Notes: a model not told the origin generated them from the letters alone. A DNA stretch of 64,000 nucleotides from Clitoria ternatea (GCA_037962975.1 JAYKXN010000109.1:62001-126000); one strand, 5' to 3'. Counted from the stretch's first letter, positions 13,728-25,845 are shown. Numbers and translations: made by a program.

Positions 13728-14576
13728 CATGTTAAACTTATCAATTATTCTTGTGTTACTTTTAAAATTACATTGAATAATAGAGAATAAAGATCAATGA
13801 TTATTTTATATTCCACTGATATAAATAGTATCAAGATTATTTAATAAGAGTATATGTTGAAAAAAATAATCAATGCACATTGTAAAATTAAAAAAGTCAT
13901 ATATAAATAAACATAAAAAATACTAAAACACATGTCATAAAAAGGATAAGAGAAAATACATTAAAAACTAAGGAAAAATAAAATATATGATTTATATTTT
14001 TAATTAATATTAATATATTTTAAATTAAATGCATCAATTAAGACTTGATGTGACCCCTTACACGATTCTCTTACTAAATAAACCTCAAAAAATAAAAGAA
14101 TATAATAATTAATAATATATAATTTATTAATTAATTTTATCACATTCATTTACTATCAATCTTTACTATCAATAACTGGAAAAGGGAACTAATCATCTTC
14201 TTTTGATAATTGATAGCAAAAGTGAGAGAATCTAATTAAGAATAATATCTATAAAAATAGTAACATATAATTGATATCAAAGATGACTAACTCCATTTAA
14301 GAATGCTATTTGTAACAATAATGATTCATTCTAGTTATAAAACAAGTAAAAAGACTCACATAGACTTCATAAATGCACACGCATGCATGGATGCACGTAC
14401 GCACGCATGAAAATTATTAAGTAGTTTCATTGTATGGAATCCAAAACAACATTGAAAGTATTTATAAATATTGTATAAAACTTTTAAAAAGAAAAGAAGT
14501 CTCGCCACTAGTGCGTTTTCTATCACCATATTATGTTATTTTATGTTGATTAAGAAATTTAGTTATTTTAGGTAAA
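13728..14576 (+). repeat. Reference family B monomer (849 bp)
   Basis: This is a full-length unit in this order: CATATTAAACTT-type start (here CATGTTAAACTT), AT-rich spacer with CATGTCATAAAAAGGATAAG, the string CCTTACACGATTCTCTTACT, the inverted-repeat hairpin, ATAATTGATATCAAAGATGA, the CpG-rich patch around 14380-14408, then TTGTATGGAATCCAAAACAA. The preceding unit (12879-13727) is closely similar and of equal length, which points to a local duplication of neighbours. Confidence 0.82.
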
Positions 14577-15520
14577 CATCTTAAACTTATCAATTATTCT
14601 TGTGTTACTTTTAAAATTACATTGAATAATAGAGAATAAAGATCAATGATTATTTCATATTCCACTGATATAAATAGTATTAAGATTATTTAATAAGAGT
14701 ATATGTTGAAAAAAATAATCAATGCACATTGTAAAATTAAAGAAGTCATATAAAAATAAACATAAAAAATACTAAAACACATGTCATAAAAAGGATAAGA
14801 GAAAATACATTAAAAATTAAGGAAAAATAAAATATATTATTTATATTTTTAATTAATTTTAATATATTTTAAATTAAATGCATCAATTAAGACTTGGTGT
14901 GATCACTTACGCGATTCTCTTACTAAATAAACCTTAAAAATAAAAGAATATAATTATTAATAATATATAATTTGTTTATTAATTTTATCACATTCTTTTA
15001 CTATTTATCTTTGCTATCGATAAAGCGAAAAGGGAATTAATCGTCTTCTATTGATAACTGGTAGCAAAAGTGAGAGAATCTAATTAAGAATAATATTTAT
15101 AAAAATATTAACATATAATTGATATCAAAGATAACTAACTCCATTTAAGAATGGTATTAGTAAAAATAATGATTCATTCTGGTTATAAAATGACTAAAAA
15201 AACTCCCAAAGACTTCATAAATGCACACGCATGCATGGACGCACGTACACATGCATGAAAATTATTAAGTAGTTTCATTGTATGGAATCCAAAACAACAT
15301 TGAAAGTATTTATAAATATTGTATAAAACTTTTAAAAGGAAAAGAAGTTTTGCCACTAGTGCTTTTTTTATCACCATATTATGTTATTTTATGTTGATTA
15401 AGAAATTTAGTTATTTTAGGTAAACATATTAAACTTGTCAATTATGGTTGGAATACTTTAAAAATTCCATTGAGTAATAAAGAAGAAAGATCAATGATTA
15501 TTACATATTCCACTGATATA

Positions 15521-15780
15521 TAGGTACTGACCCATCTTTATAATCTAAAAACAAATCATATAGAATAACAACTGAATAATTTTAAATATTATAAATTAAA
15601 ATTTAAAATAGTTATTGTAATTGTTTTTATAATTATTAATATATAGGTACTGACCCATCTTTGAAATCTAAATATATGATGGATTTTTAAATCAATTATA
15701 GATATAGATACGTGATGAAATATGATAGTAAAGTTTTTAAGATAGTAAAGTAATACATATATGATGGATTTGCAAATCAA
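15521..15780 (+). repeat. Scrambled family A fragments at B/A boundary (copy 1)
   Basis: Pieces of A follow each other out of order: a unit tail (to 15556), a unit head of about 80 bp, a second tail with the string TATAGGTACTGACCCATCTTT, a fragment around ATGATGGATTTTTAAATC, then the same region again with GATTTGCAAATC. Two tails and two ATGATGG fragments about 100 bp apart imply several small duplications or deletions. Confidence 0.75.
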
Positions 15781-16202
15781 TTATAGATATAGATACGTGA
15801 CTAAATATGATTCTCAGATATATCTTAGTATTTCTTCACATAAGACTTATTTTGTAAATACTTATTATTTGAATTTAATAATTCTAACATTCTAAAATTG
15901 GCCATCAAAATATAGTCTAAGGTTTAGCTCTTTAGTGCTAAAAATCAGATTTAAACTTCAATAACAAATTTTCAATATGATTGTGAGTTCAAGAATTCTT
16001 TGAAACCCCTGAAAATTTTATATAGAAATTACTTCTTTGATGAAAACTAATAGATGAAGCATTTTCAAAGCTCGTGTAGTCCATTTAAATGCTAATTTTG
16101 AGCTCAAATTATGTTGAGTTATGATCTTTTAAAGCTCAATTTATATATTGTTTGTTCCTTAATATGTCGGTACTAACTCATCTTTAAAATCTAAAAACAA
16201 AA

Positions 16203-17138
16203 CATATAGAATAACAACTTAATAATTTTACAATATTATAAAATTAAAATTAAATATAGTTATGGTAATTGCTTTTATATTATACTAGTTAAACTTTGGA
16301 AATCATAGTGACCTAATAGACATTATAAATTTAGCTAAATAGACTTCATAAGCAAACCATAGGATAATTTCACTGAGAGAAAAAATATGGTTGTGTTGTG
16401 AGGCAATGTTGACAGTATATGCGTAGGCTATGATGAGTGACACCACTATTTAGAGTAAAAAGGAAAGGACTTTATTTTCTTGTGTTTGAAGAGTAATATA
16501 GAGAACCATTTTTAAAAAGTTTAATATGTAGTTAATCTTAATGTTTTATAAGTTTGACTTCTTAAACCTATTAAATGTTATTATTATGTCTTTACTCATA
16601 TATATATATATATTGTGTGTACACATTAATATTTCATTTGTAAATCAATGTTCTAAAATTTATGGTAAAGTTTTTATATAGTAAAGTAACATATAAATGA
16701 TGGATTTGCAAATCAATTATAGATATAGATACGTGATTAGATATGTTTCTCAGATATTTCTTAATATTTCTTCACATAAGACTTGTTTTGTAAATACTTA
16801 TTATTTGAATTTAATAATTCCAACATTCTAAAATTAGCCATCAAAATATACGCTAAGGTTTAGCTCTTTAGTGCTAAAAATCAAATTCAAACTTCAATAA
16901 CGAATTTTCAATATGATTGTGAGTTCAAGAATTCTTTAAAACCCTTAGAAATTTTATTTAGGAATTACTTATTTGATGAAAACTAATAGATGAAGCATTT
17001 CCAAAGATTGTGTAGTCTATTTAAATGCTAATTTTGAGCTCAAATTATGTTTAGTTATGATCTTTTAAAGCTTAATTTAGATATTGTTTGTTCCTTAATA
17101 AGTGAGTACTGACTCATCTTTGAAATCTAAAAACAAAA
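16203..17138 (+). repeat. Reference family A monomer (936 bp)
   Basis: This is an uninterrupted unit bounded by the repeated start CATATAGAATAACAACTTAA. Along the unit lie an AT-rich head, the TGACCTAATAGACATTATAA marker, the GCAATGTTGAC marker (the CACTA target lies just after it in other units), an (AT)n(GT)n tract, a GATACGTGA string with an ACGT core, and a tail ending in AAATCTAAAAACAAAA. I recognise no published satellite and no transposon terminus in it. Confidence 0.85.
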
Positions 17139-19401
17139 CATATAAAATAACAACTTAATAATTTTTAAATATTATAAAATCAAAATTAAATATAATTATG
17201 GTAATTGTTTTTGAAATCATAATGACCTAATAGACATTATAAATTTAGCTAAATAGACTTGATAAGCAAACCTTAGGACAATTACACTGAAAGAATAAAT
17301 ATGGTTGTGTTGTGAGGCAATGTTGACAACATATGTGTAGGCTATGATGAGGGACACGCCTATTTAGAGTAAAAAAGAAAGGACTTCATTTTCTTGTTTT
17401 TGAAGAGTAATATAGAGAACCATTTTTAAAAAGTTATATACGTAGTTAATCTTCATGTTTTATAAGTTTGACTTCTTCTTAAACCTATTAAATGTTATTA
17501 TTATGTTCTTTACTTATATATATATATATATATTTGTGTGGGTACACGTTAATAATTCATTTTTAAGTCAATGTTTTAAAATTTAGAGTAAAGTTTTTGA
17601 CATAGTAAAGTAATATATAAATGATGGATTTACAAATCAATTATAGATATAGATACGTGACTAAATATGATTCTGAGATATATCTTAATATTTCTTCACA
17701 TAAGAGTTATTTTGTAAATACTTATTATTTGAATTGAATAATTCTAACATTCTAAAATTAGCCATCGAAATATACTTTAATTCTTTAGTGCTAAAAATAA
17801 AATTTAAACTTCAATAACGAATTTTCAATATGATTGTGAGTTCAAGAATTCTTTGAAACCCCAGGAAATTTTATTTAGGAAAAACTTGTTTGATGAAAAC
17901 TAATAAATGAAACATTTCAAAGCTTGTGTAGTCCATTTGAATGCTAATTTTGAGCTTAAACTATGTTGAGTTATGATCTTTTAAAGCTAAATATAGATAT
18001 TGTTTGTTCCTTAATATATCGGTATTGACTCATCTTTGAAATCTGAAAACAAAACATATAGAATAACAACTTAATAATTTTACAATATTATAAAATTAAA
18101 ATTAAATATGGTTATGGTAATTGCTTTTATAATTATACTAGTTATACTTTTGAATTCATAGTGACATAGTAGACATTATAAATATAGCTAAATAGACTTA
18201 ATAAGTAAATCTTAGGACAATTTCACTAAAAGAAAAAATATGGTTGTATTGTAAGGCAATGTTGACCACATATGTGTAGGCTATGAGGAGTGGCACCCCT
18301 ATTTAATAAAAAAAAGGACTTCATTTTCTTGTTTTTGAAGAGTAATATCGAGAACCATTTTTAAAAAGTTTAATATGTACTTAATCTTAATGTTTTATAA
18401 GTTTGACTTCTTCTTACACCTATTAAATGTTATTATTATATTCTTTACTCACATATATATATATATATACATATATATGTGAGTATATTAATAATTCATT
18501 TTTAAATCAATGTTTTAAAATTTAGGGTAAAGTTTTTTTCATAGTAAAGTAACATATAAATGATGGATTTGCAAATCAATTATACACATACATACATGAA
18601 TAGATATGATTCTCAGATATCTCTTAATATTTGTTCACATAATACTTGTTTTGTCAATACTTATTATTTGAATCTAATAATTCTAGCATTCTAAAATTAG
18701 TCATCCAAATATACTCTAAGGTTTACCTCTTCAATGCAAAAAATCAATTTCAAACTTCAATAAGAAATTTTTAATATAATTTAGAGTTCAAGAATTCTTT
18801 CAAACCGCACGAAATTTTATTTAAGAATTACTTGTTTGATGGAAGCTAATACATGAAGTATTTTCATAGCTTGGATAGTCCATTTAAATGCTAATTTTGA
18901 GCTCAAATTATGTTGAGTTATGATCTTTTAAAGCTTAATTTAGATATTATTCATTCCTTAATATGTCAGTACTCACCCATCTTTGAAATCTAAAAACAAA
19001 TCATATAGAATAACAACATAATAATTTAAAATATTATAAAATTAAAATTAAAAATAGTTATGGTAATTATTTTTATAATTTCACTAGTTATATTTTTTAA
19101 ATCATAGTGACCTAGTAGACATTAAAAATATAGCTAAATAGACTTGATAAGAAAACCTTAGGACAATTTCACTAAAAGAAAAAATATGGTTATGTTGTGA
19201 GACAATGTTGACCATATATGTGTAGGCTATGATGAGTGACACCCCTATTTAGAGTAAAAAGGAAAGGACTTCATTTTTTTTATTTTTGAAGAGTAATATA
19301 GAGAACCATTTTTAAAAAGTTTAATATGTAGTTAATCTTAATGTTTTATAAGTTTGGCTTTTTCTTAAACCTGTTAAATGTTATTATTATATTCTTTGCT
19401 C

Positions 19402-19440
<39 letters not shown>

Positions 19441-21116
19441 CACATTAATAATTCATTTTTAAATCAATATTTTAATATTTTGGGTAAATTTTTTGACATA
19501 GTAAAGTAACATATAAATGATGGATTTTCAAATCAGTTATATATATACATATATCAATAGATATGATTCTCAGATATCTCTTAATATTTGTTCCATAAGA
19601 CTCGTTATGTAAATACTTATTATTTGAATTTAATAATTTTAACATTCTAAAATTAGCCATCCAAATACACTCTAAGGCTTAGCTCTTCAATGCTAAAAAT
19701 AAAATTCAAACTTCAATAACGAATTTTCAATATGATTGTGAGTTCAAGAATTCTTTGAAACCCATGGAAATTTTATTTAGGAATTACTTATTTGATGGAA
19801 ACTAATAGATAAAGCATTGTCAAAGCTTGTGTAGTCCATTTAAATGCTAATTTTAAGCTAAAATTATGTGTACTTATGATCTTTAAAAGCTCAATTTAGA
19901 TATTGTTTGTTCCTTAATATGTCAGTACTGACTCATCTTTGAAATCTAAAAATAAAACATATAGAATAACAACTTAATAATTTTAAAATATTATAAAATT
20001 AAAATTAAAAATAATTATGGTAATTGTTTTTATAATTATACTAGTTACACTTTTGTAACAATAGTGACCTAATAAACATTATAAATTTAGCTAAATAGAC
20101 TTGATAAGTAAAACTTTGGACAATTTCACTGAAAATAATATGGTTGTGTTGTGAGGCAATGTTGACCATATATGTGTAGCCTATAATGTCTGACACCCCT
20201 ATTTAGAGTAAAAAAGTAAGGACTTCATTTTCTTATTATTGAAGAGTAATATAGAGAACCATTTTTAAAAAGTTTAATATGTAGTTAATCTTAATGGTTT
20301 ATATGTTTGACTTCTTCTTAAACCTAATATATGTTATTATTATGTTCTTTACTCATATATATATATATGTATGTACATATTAATAATTTTTTTAAAATCA
20401 ATGTTTTAAAATTTAGGGTAAAGTTTTTGACATAGTAAAGTAAAAAATAAATGATGGATTTGCAAATCAATTATATATATAGATACATGACTAGATATGA
20501 TTCTCAGATATTTCTTAATATTTTTTCTCATAAGACTTGTTTTGTAAATACTTATTATTTGAATTTAATAATTCTAACATTCTAAAATTAGCCATCCAAA
20601 TATACTCTAAGACTTAGCTCTTCAATGCTAAAAATTAAATTTAAACTTCAATAATGATTTTTCAATATTATTATGAGTTCAAGAATTGTTTGAAACACCT
20701 GGAAATTTTATTTAGGAATTACTTATTTGATGGAAACTAATAGATGAAGCATTTTCAAAGCTTGTGTAGTCCATTTAAATGCTAATTTTGAGCTCAAATT
20801 ATGTTGAGTTATGATCTTTTAAAGCTCAATTTAGATATTGTTTGTTCCTTCATATGTCGGTAGTGACTCATATTGGAAATCTAAAAGTGAAACATATAGA
20901 CTAACAACTTAATAATTTTTAAAATATTATAAAATTACAATTAAAAATAGTGATGGTAATTGTTTTTATAATTATACTAATTATATTTTTGAAATCATAG
21001 TGACCTAATAGACATTATAAATTTAGCTAAATAGACTTGATAAGCAAACCTTAGGCCAATTTCACTAAAAGAAAAAATATGGTTATGTTGTGAGGCAATG
21101 TTGACAACATATGTGT

Positions 21117-21119
21117 AGG
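21117..21119. repeat. Left target site duplication of truncated copy (AGG)
   Basis: The target is the same as in copy 2. The right partner was lost with the 3' end of the element. Confidence 0.85.
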
Positions 21120-21132
21120 CACTATAAGAAAT

Positions 21133-21240
21133 ACGCGGTTTTATGGCGGTTTATTAGTAGGGGTTACTTAGAACCACCGCAAGTAAGCACATTATTGAAT
21201 TGGATGAAGAAAGTTAACAGCGATTCTGTAACTGCCGTTA
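21133..21240. promoter_or_regulatory. 5' subterminal motif region of truncated CACTA
   Basis: It contains GCGGTTTT, GGCGGTTT, CCACCGC and CTGCCGTTA, the same motif type as the 3' subterminal cluster. In the complete copy (52813-52920) two of these have lost CpG-containing bases: ACGCGG is ATTCAG and CCACCGC is CTACCAC. Confidence 0.6.
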
Positions 21241-21258
21241 ATTTCCCGTTTAAATGGG

Positions 21259-21275
21259 CACGTGCAGGTCACGTG
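21259..21275. promoter_or_regulatory. Paired G-boxes (CACGTG x2) in truncated CACTA
   Basis: CACGTG occurs at 21259-21264 and 21270-21275, 11 bp apart start to start. A pyrimidine-rich tract (about 21276-21430) follows, of the kind found at plant core promoters and 5' leaders. G-boxes bind bHLH and bZIP factors. The pair is unchanged in copy 2. It is probably part of a captured gene promoter, though activity cannot be seen. Confidence 0.5.
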
Positions 21276-22331
21276 GTCTTTTTCCCTCCCATCATGGTTC
21301 TTTTATTTTCATTTCCCTCTTCTCCTAAATCCCTAACCCTTAATTTTTCTCATTTCCCTCTTATCTACCGCGTATCTCACTCTCTGTTCAGCACCTTTTC
21401 ACTCTCTTCCTGTCATCTCTTAATCCTTTCTCCCTATCGTGCCTTTGTTCACATGTACCTTCTTATAGTCCTTGTCGTACCTCCGCTCGCTGCGCGACTG
21501 TGCCACCATGGAAGAGTCCCAATGGTGAACCATCATGCCTTCAAACCACCACGCGTCTCATCTTCTCACTGTGACTAGCGTTCCACTGTAGCACCACTTC
21601 ACTGTTACCATTGCCTCTAAAATTTGAAGCTTCAACATTTTTGTTTCTTCCATTTCACGCTGAGTTTTATAAGGTTTTAATTTCTCATTTTGTTATTAGT
21701 TATTTTTCTGCTTCTGAAGTTTCTATATAGTTTCTGGGTTAGTCTTTCTTTTGTTGCAGTGATTTATGATTTTTGGGTTCCATTTTTGCTTCTGTTTATG
21801 CACTTTTACAGTTTCTGTTTATGTGCTTTTACAGTATAAAAGAAAATCATGATTTCCTTTTGTCCAACAGTCTTCGCTGCTCTATTTTTTGGTTCTACCA
21901 TCATATGCTTGATTTAGCATTTATCATTGGTTTTGGCTGGCTGCTCACCATATTGTAGAAGGATCCATATTTCTATTAAAGTTACTATTGTGAAACTGGA
22001 TTAATGTATCAATCTTTTTTTGTTTTTGTTATGTTTGATGGATTTAGATCATTGAAAGCATTTGGATCGACAAATTTTTCCATGATTCCTAATGGTAGTT
22101 CCCTTGGATTCATGGTTACATCCTTTATTTGGTGTTTGTTCGAGCATGAAGATATGGTGTTTGATAACAGTTCTATGATGATTCATTGGTTCTGGTTCAG
22201 TTTTAGACTTTGTTTTTTGCCTATATTTTTCTTGAACACCAACTGTTTTGTGAAATGCCTTTTCGTTGTTTTGCTTCTAATATTGTTTTCTCTTATTTTA
22301 TCCCAGTATCAGTTTTGTTCAATGTTGATGG
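21276..22331 (+). other. CACTA interior of unknown origin (leader/intron-like), truncated copy
   Basis: This starts with a C/T-rich tract. A short frame at 21508 has a CCACCATGG start context but stops after six codons. T-rich intron-like DNA follows, with TTTGTTGCAG at about 21750 and TATAAAAG at about 21835. Frames of 155, 61 and 112 codons at 21111, 21773 and 22004 can be read, but the first is split in copy 2 by a 1-bp deletion and also crosses the element end, and the 112-codon one is cut short there by a new stop. None resembles a family I know. It may be a captured promoter, leader and intron, possibly of a different gene from the exons that follow. Confidence 0.55.
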
Positions 22332-23028
22332 CAGAAAATTAGAGATATATTAAAAATGGCTTTTGGTGGATGCTATATTGTTTTGATGATGACACTCTTC
22401 TCAATCTATACGGGGTTTATATATAATGAATTCTTCTCTGTTCCATTTGAACTGTTTGGACCATCAGCCTATGGATGTCGTGATACTTCATGCAGGTGGT
22501 TACTAATATAATTTATTCAAAGTATTGATTGTCTTTTATGCTTGCTGGTAACCTTATATATGTGCGTAATATTTATTATTTCATCCTTAGGGATGCTTCC
22601 ACCATAGGCTTAATAAAAGTACGTGACGCTTACCCGTTTGGTGTGGATCCTAAATGGTATGGTACTCGGAGTGAACTGCCATTTCTTAACTCCTTAAAGA
22701 TGAAGATGTCAATTCTACTAGGAGTATCTCAAATGAATCTTAGAATTATAATGAGTTACTATAATGCAAAATACTTTGAAAACAACATAAATATATGGTA
22801 ATAGCAAAAGTACAACATTAGTTGAATGTGGTCTATGGTTTGTTGTTTATAGTGTTCACTATTCATTGTATGCTTTTCTAATGTTGCTTCAGGTACCAGT
22901 TTGTTCCCCAGATGAAGTGGTGCACTGGATCAAAGGCTGACCTGTATCATGTGATGATATACATGTTCCTAAGTCCAACTGATGATTTAGGTGAAAACCA
23001 GCTTTTTGTTGGCCAACAGTTCCTTTAA
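22332..23028 (+). pseudogene. V-type proton ATPase subunit a (VHA-a) fragment, three exons, in truncated CACTA
   Basis: Exon pieces at 22332-22495, 22591-22797 and 22893-23028 join in frame across two GT-AG introns of 95 bp each. The product carries subunit a signatures: FSIYTGFIYNEFFSVPF, YPFGVDP, SELPFLNSLKMKMSILLG and KWCTGSKADLYHVMIYMF, then SPTDDLGENQLF. This is the start of the membrane domain of the vacuolar/trans-Golgi proton pump. The N-terminal cytosolic arm and the C-terminal region with the essential arginine are absent. The third exon lacks about 16 residues normally found between VPQM and KWCTG, and ends in TAA just before a GTAAG donor. Retained introns show DNA-level capture. 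Compared with copy 2 it has Ile for Leu near its start. Confidence 0.92.
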
Positions 23029-23115
23029 GTAAGAAATTTCAACTTTGATTTGCATCCATTTTTCTATTTAAAAATACTGAACAGAAGCCACATCACATCT
23101 GAACTCTCCACTGTT

Positions 23116-23125
23116 GAAAAAACTG
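23116..23125. other. Filler at CACTA/satellite B breakpoint
   Basis: Between the last CACTA base (23115) and the first clear B sequence (23126) lie ten bases, GAAAAAACTG. With the preceding GTT they repeat the nearby B string TGTTGAAAAAA (from 23131), so the filler looks copied from the incoming strand, as in template-switching or end-joining repair. Confidence 0.65.
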
Positions 23126-25745
23126 GTATGTGTTGAAAAAAATAATCAATGCACATTGTAAATTGAAAAAAGTCATATAAAAATTAACATGAAAAATTCT
23201 AAAACACATGTCATAAAAAGGATAAGAGAAAATACATTACAAATTAAGGAAAAATAAAATATATTATTTATATTTTTAATTAATATTAATATATTTTAAA
23301 TTAAATGCATCAACTAAGACTTGGTGTCATCGCTTACGCAATTCTCTTTCAAAATAAACCTTAAAAAAAGAATATAATTATTAATAATATATAATTTGTT
23401 AATTAATTTTGTCACATTCTTTTACTATCAATCTTTACTATCAATAAATGGAAAAAGGGAATTAATCAACTTCTATTGATAATTGATAGTAAAAGTGAGA
23501 GAATTCTAATGTTATAAAACGACTAAAAAAACTTACAAAGACCTCATAAATGGACACGCATGGATGGACGCACATACGCATGCACGAAAATTATTAAGTA
23601 GTTTCATTGTATGGAATCCAAAATAACATTAAAAGTATTTATAAATATTGTATAAAACTTTTAAAAAGAAAAGAAATCTCGCCACTAGTGCATTTTCTAT
23701 CACCGTATTCTGTTAATTTATGTTGATTAAGAAATTTAGTTATTTTTGGTACATATATTAGACTTGTCAATTATTCTTGGCATACTTTTAAAATTACATT
23801 GAATAATAAAGAAGAAAGATCAATGATTATTTCGTATTCCATTGATATAAGTAGTATAAAGATTAATTTTTAAGAGTATGTGTTAAAAAAATAATCAATG
23901 CACATTGTAAATTGAAAGAAGTCATATAAAAATTAACATGAAAAATTCTAAAACACATGCCATAAAAAGGATAAGAGACAATACATTAAAAATTAAGGAA
24001 AAATATATTATTTATATTTTTAATTAATATTAATACATTTTAAATTAAATGCATTAATTAAGACTTGTGTGATCCCTTACACGATTCTCTTACTAAATAA
24101 ACCTTAAAAAATTAAAGAATATAATTAATAATAATATATAGTTTGTTAATTAATTTTGTCACATTCTTTTACTATCGATCTTTACTATCAATAAATGGAA
24201 AAAGGAATTCATCATCTTCTATTGATAATTGATAGTAAATGTGAGAAAGTCTAATTAAGAATAATATTTATAAAATAATAACATATAATTGATATCAAAG
24301 ATGACTAACTTCATTTAAGAATGCTATTTGTAAAAATAATGATCATTTTGGTTATAAAACGACTAAAAAATTCACAAAGACTTCATAAATGCACACGCAT
24401 GCATGGACGCACGTACACACGCATAAAAACTATTAAGTAGTTTCATTCTATGGAATCTAGAACAACATTGAAAGTATTTATAAATATTGTATAAATCTTT
24501 TAAAAAGAAAAGAAGTCTCGCTACTAGTTCTTTTTCTATCACCATATTATGTTATTTTATGTTGAGTAAGAAATTTAGTTATTTTAGGTAAACATATTAA
24601 ACTTGTCAATTATTCTTGGCATAGTTTTAAAATTATGTTGAATAATAGGATGAAAGAACAATGATTATTTATATTTTTAATTAATATTCTATATTTATAT
24701 AAAAATTAACAAGAAAAATTCTAAAACACATGTCATAAAATATATTATTTATATTTTTAATTAATATTATATATTTTAAATTACATACATCAATTAAAAC
24801 CCGATGTGAACCCTTACGCGATTCTCTTACTAAATAAACCTTAAAAATAAAACAATATAATTAATAATAATATATAATTTGTTAATTATATTTGTCAGAT
24901 TCCTTTACTATCGATCTTTACTATCAATAAATTTAAAAAGGGAACTAATCAACCTCTATTGATAATTGATAGTAAAAGTGAAAGAATTCTAATTAATAAT
25001 GTTATTTATAAAAATAATAACATATCATTGATATCAAAGATAACTGAATCCATTTAAGAATGCTATTTGTACAAATAATGATTCATTCACATCATAAAAC
25101 GACTAAAAAAACTCAAAGACTTTATAAATGGACACATATGCTTGGACGCACGTACGCACACATGAAAATTATTAAGTAGTGTCATTGTATGGAATCCAAA
25201 ACAACATTGAAAGTATTTATAAATAATGTATAAAACTTTTAAAAAGAAAAGAAGTCTCGCCACTAGTACTTTTTCTATCATCATATTATGTTATATTATG
25301 TTGATTAACAAATTTAGTTAATTTAGGTAAATATATTAAACTTGTCAATTATTCTTGGTATACTTTTAAAATTACATTGAATAATAAAGAAGAAAGATCA
25401 ATAATTATTTCATATTCCATTGATATAAATAGTATCAAGATTAATTAATAAGAGTATGTGTTTAAAAAAATAATCAATGTACATCGTAAATTGAAAGAAG
25501 TCATATAAAAATTAACATGAAAAATTCTAAAACACATGACATAAAATGGATAAGAGAAAATACATTAAAAATTAAGGAAAAATAAATATATTATTTATAT
25601 TTTTAATTAATATTAATATATTTTAAATTAAATGCATCAATTAAGACTTGATATGACCCCTTACACGATTCTCTTACTAAATAAACATCAAAAAATAAAA
25701 GAATATAATAATTAATAATATATAATTTGTTAATTAATTTTATCA
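23126..25745 (+). repeat. Nested duplication, member 2
   Basis: This is the counterpart of 10728-13290, present only in higher-order copy 1. Beyond about 25745 it carries a roughly 34-bp deletion removing the left hairpin arm and then grades into B2 monomers. It shows that the 6.9 kb block came from a related B array rather than from new sequence. Confidence 0.72.
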
Positions 25746-25845
25746 CCCAATAAATGAAAAAGGGAATTAATCATCTTCTATTGATAATTGATAGCAAAAG
25801 TGAGAGAATCTAATTAAGAATAATATTTATAAAAATAATAACATA

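Larger units (their letters stand above)
2351..15520 (+). repeat. Family B satellite block (copy 1)
   Basis: Using the string CATATTAAACTTGTCAATTA as monomer start, units begin at 2351, 2998, 3845, 5132, 5979, 6826, 7632, 8417, 9859, 10606, 11305, 12145, 12879, 13728, 14577 and 15425. Full units are 847-849 bp. The 3845 and 8417 intervals each hold two monomers fused by deletions that removed the start marker. Units near 10000-11000 lack about 130 bp between the hairpin and the CpG-rich patch. Short open frames here are not conserved as frames between monomers, so I call no gene. Confidence 0.9.
15521..21119 (+). repeat. Family A satellite block 2 (copy 1)
   Basis: The block begins with scrambled A fragments (15521-15780), then a partial unit to 16202. 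Full monomers follow at 16203, 17139, 18055, 19002 and 19958 (936, 916, 947, 956 and 935 bp), then a partial unit from 20893 that is interrupted by the CACTA insertion at 21120. Right of about 19400 the sequence is about 2% different from the matching part of copy 2. No gene is visible. Confidence 0.9.
21120..23115 (+). mobile_element. CACTA transposon, 3'-truncated copy
   Basis: The 5' terminus CACTATAAGAAAT starts directly after AGG of the family A target, at the same site as the complete copy at 52800. The element then runs about 98% identical to that copy until CTCCACTGTT at 23115, where it breaks off. The last 1.17 kb, including the fourth VHA-a exon, the 3' subterminal region and the 3' terminal repeat, are gone. 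With one terminus it cannot be excised as a unit. The truncation happened after insertion, because copy 2 keeps both ends at the same target. Confidence 0.93.

Noticed and set aside
2351..15520. CRISPR array
   Set aside because: Repeat units are about 850 bp, fully tandem and without unique spacers, in eukaryotic DNA.
19472..19660. Minus-strand frames in family A (also 15589, 47273, 52086)
   Set aside because: Chance frames of about 62 codons in AT-rich satellite, not conserved between A monomers.
21111..21578. 155-codon frame at the CACTA 5' end
   Set aside because: It starts outside the element in satellite A, crosses the terminal repeat, is low-complexity Ser/Leu/Pro from a C/T tract, and is frameshifted in the other copy.
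22004..22342. 112-codon frame before the VHA-a exons
   Set aside because: Hydrophobic, from T-rich intron-like DNA, shortened by a stop in copy 2, and running out of frame over the first exon piece.
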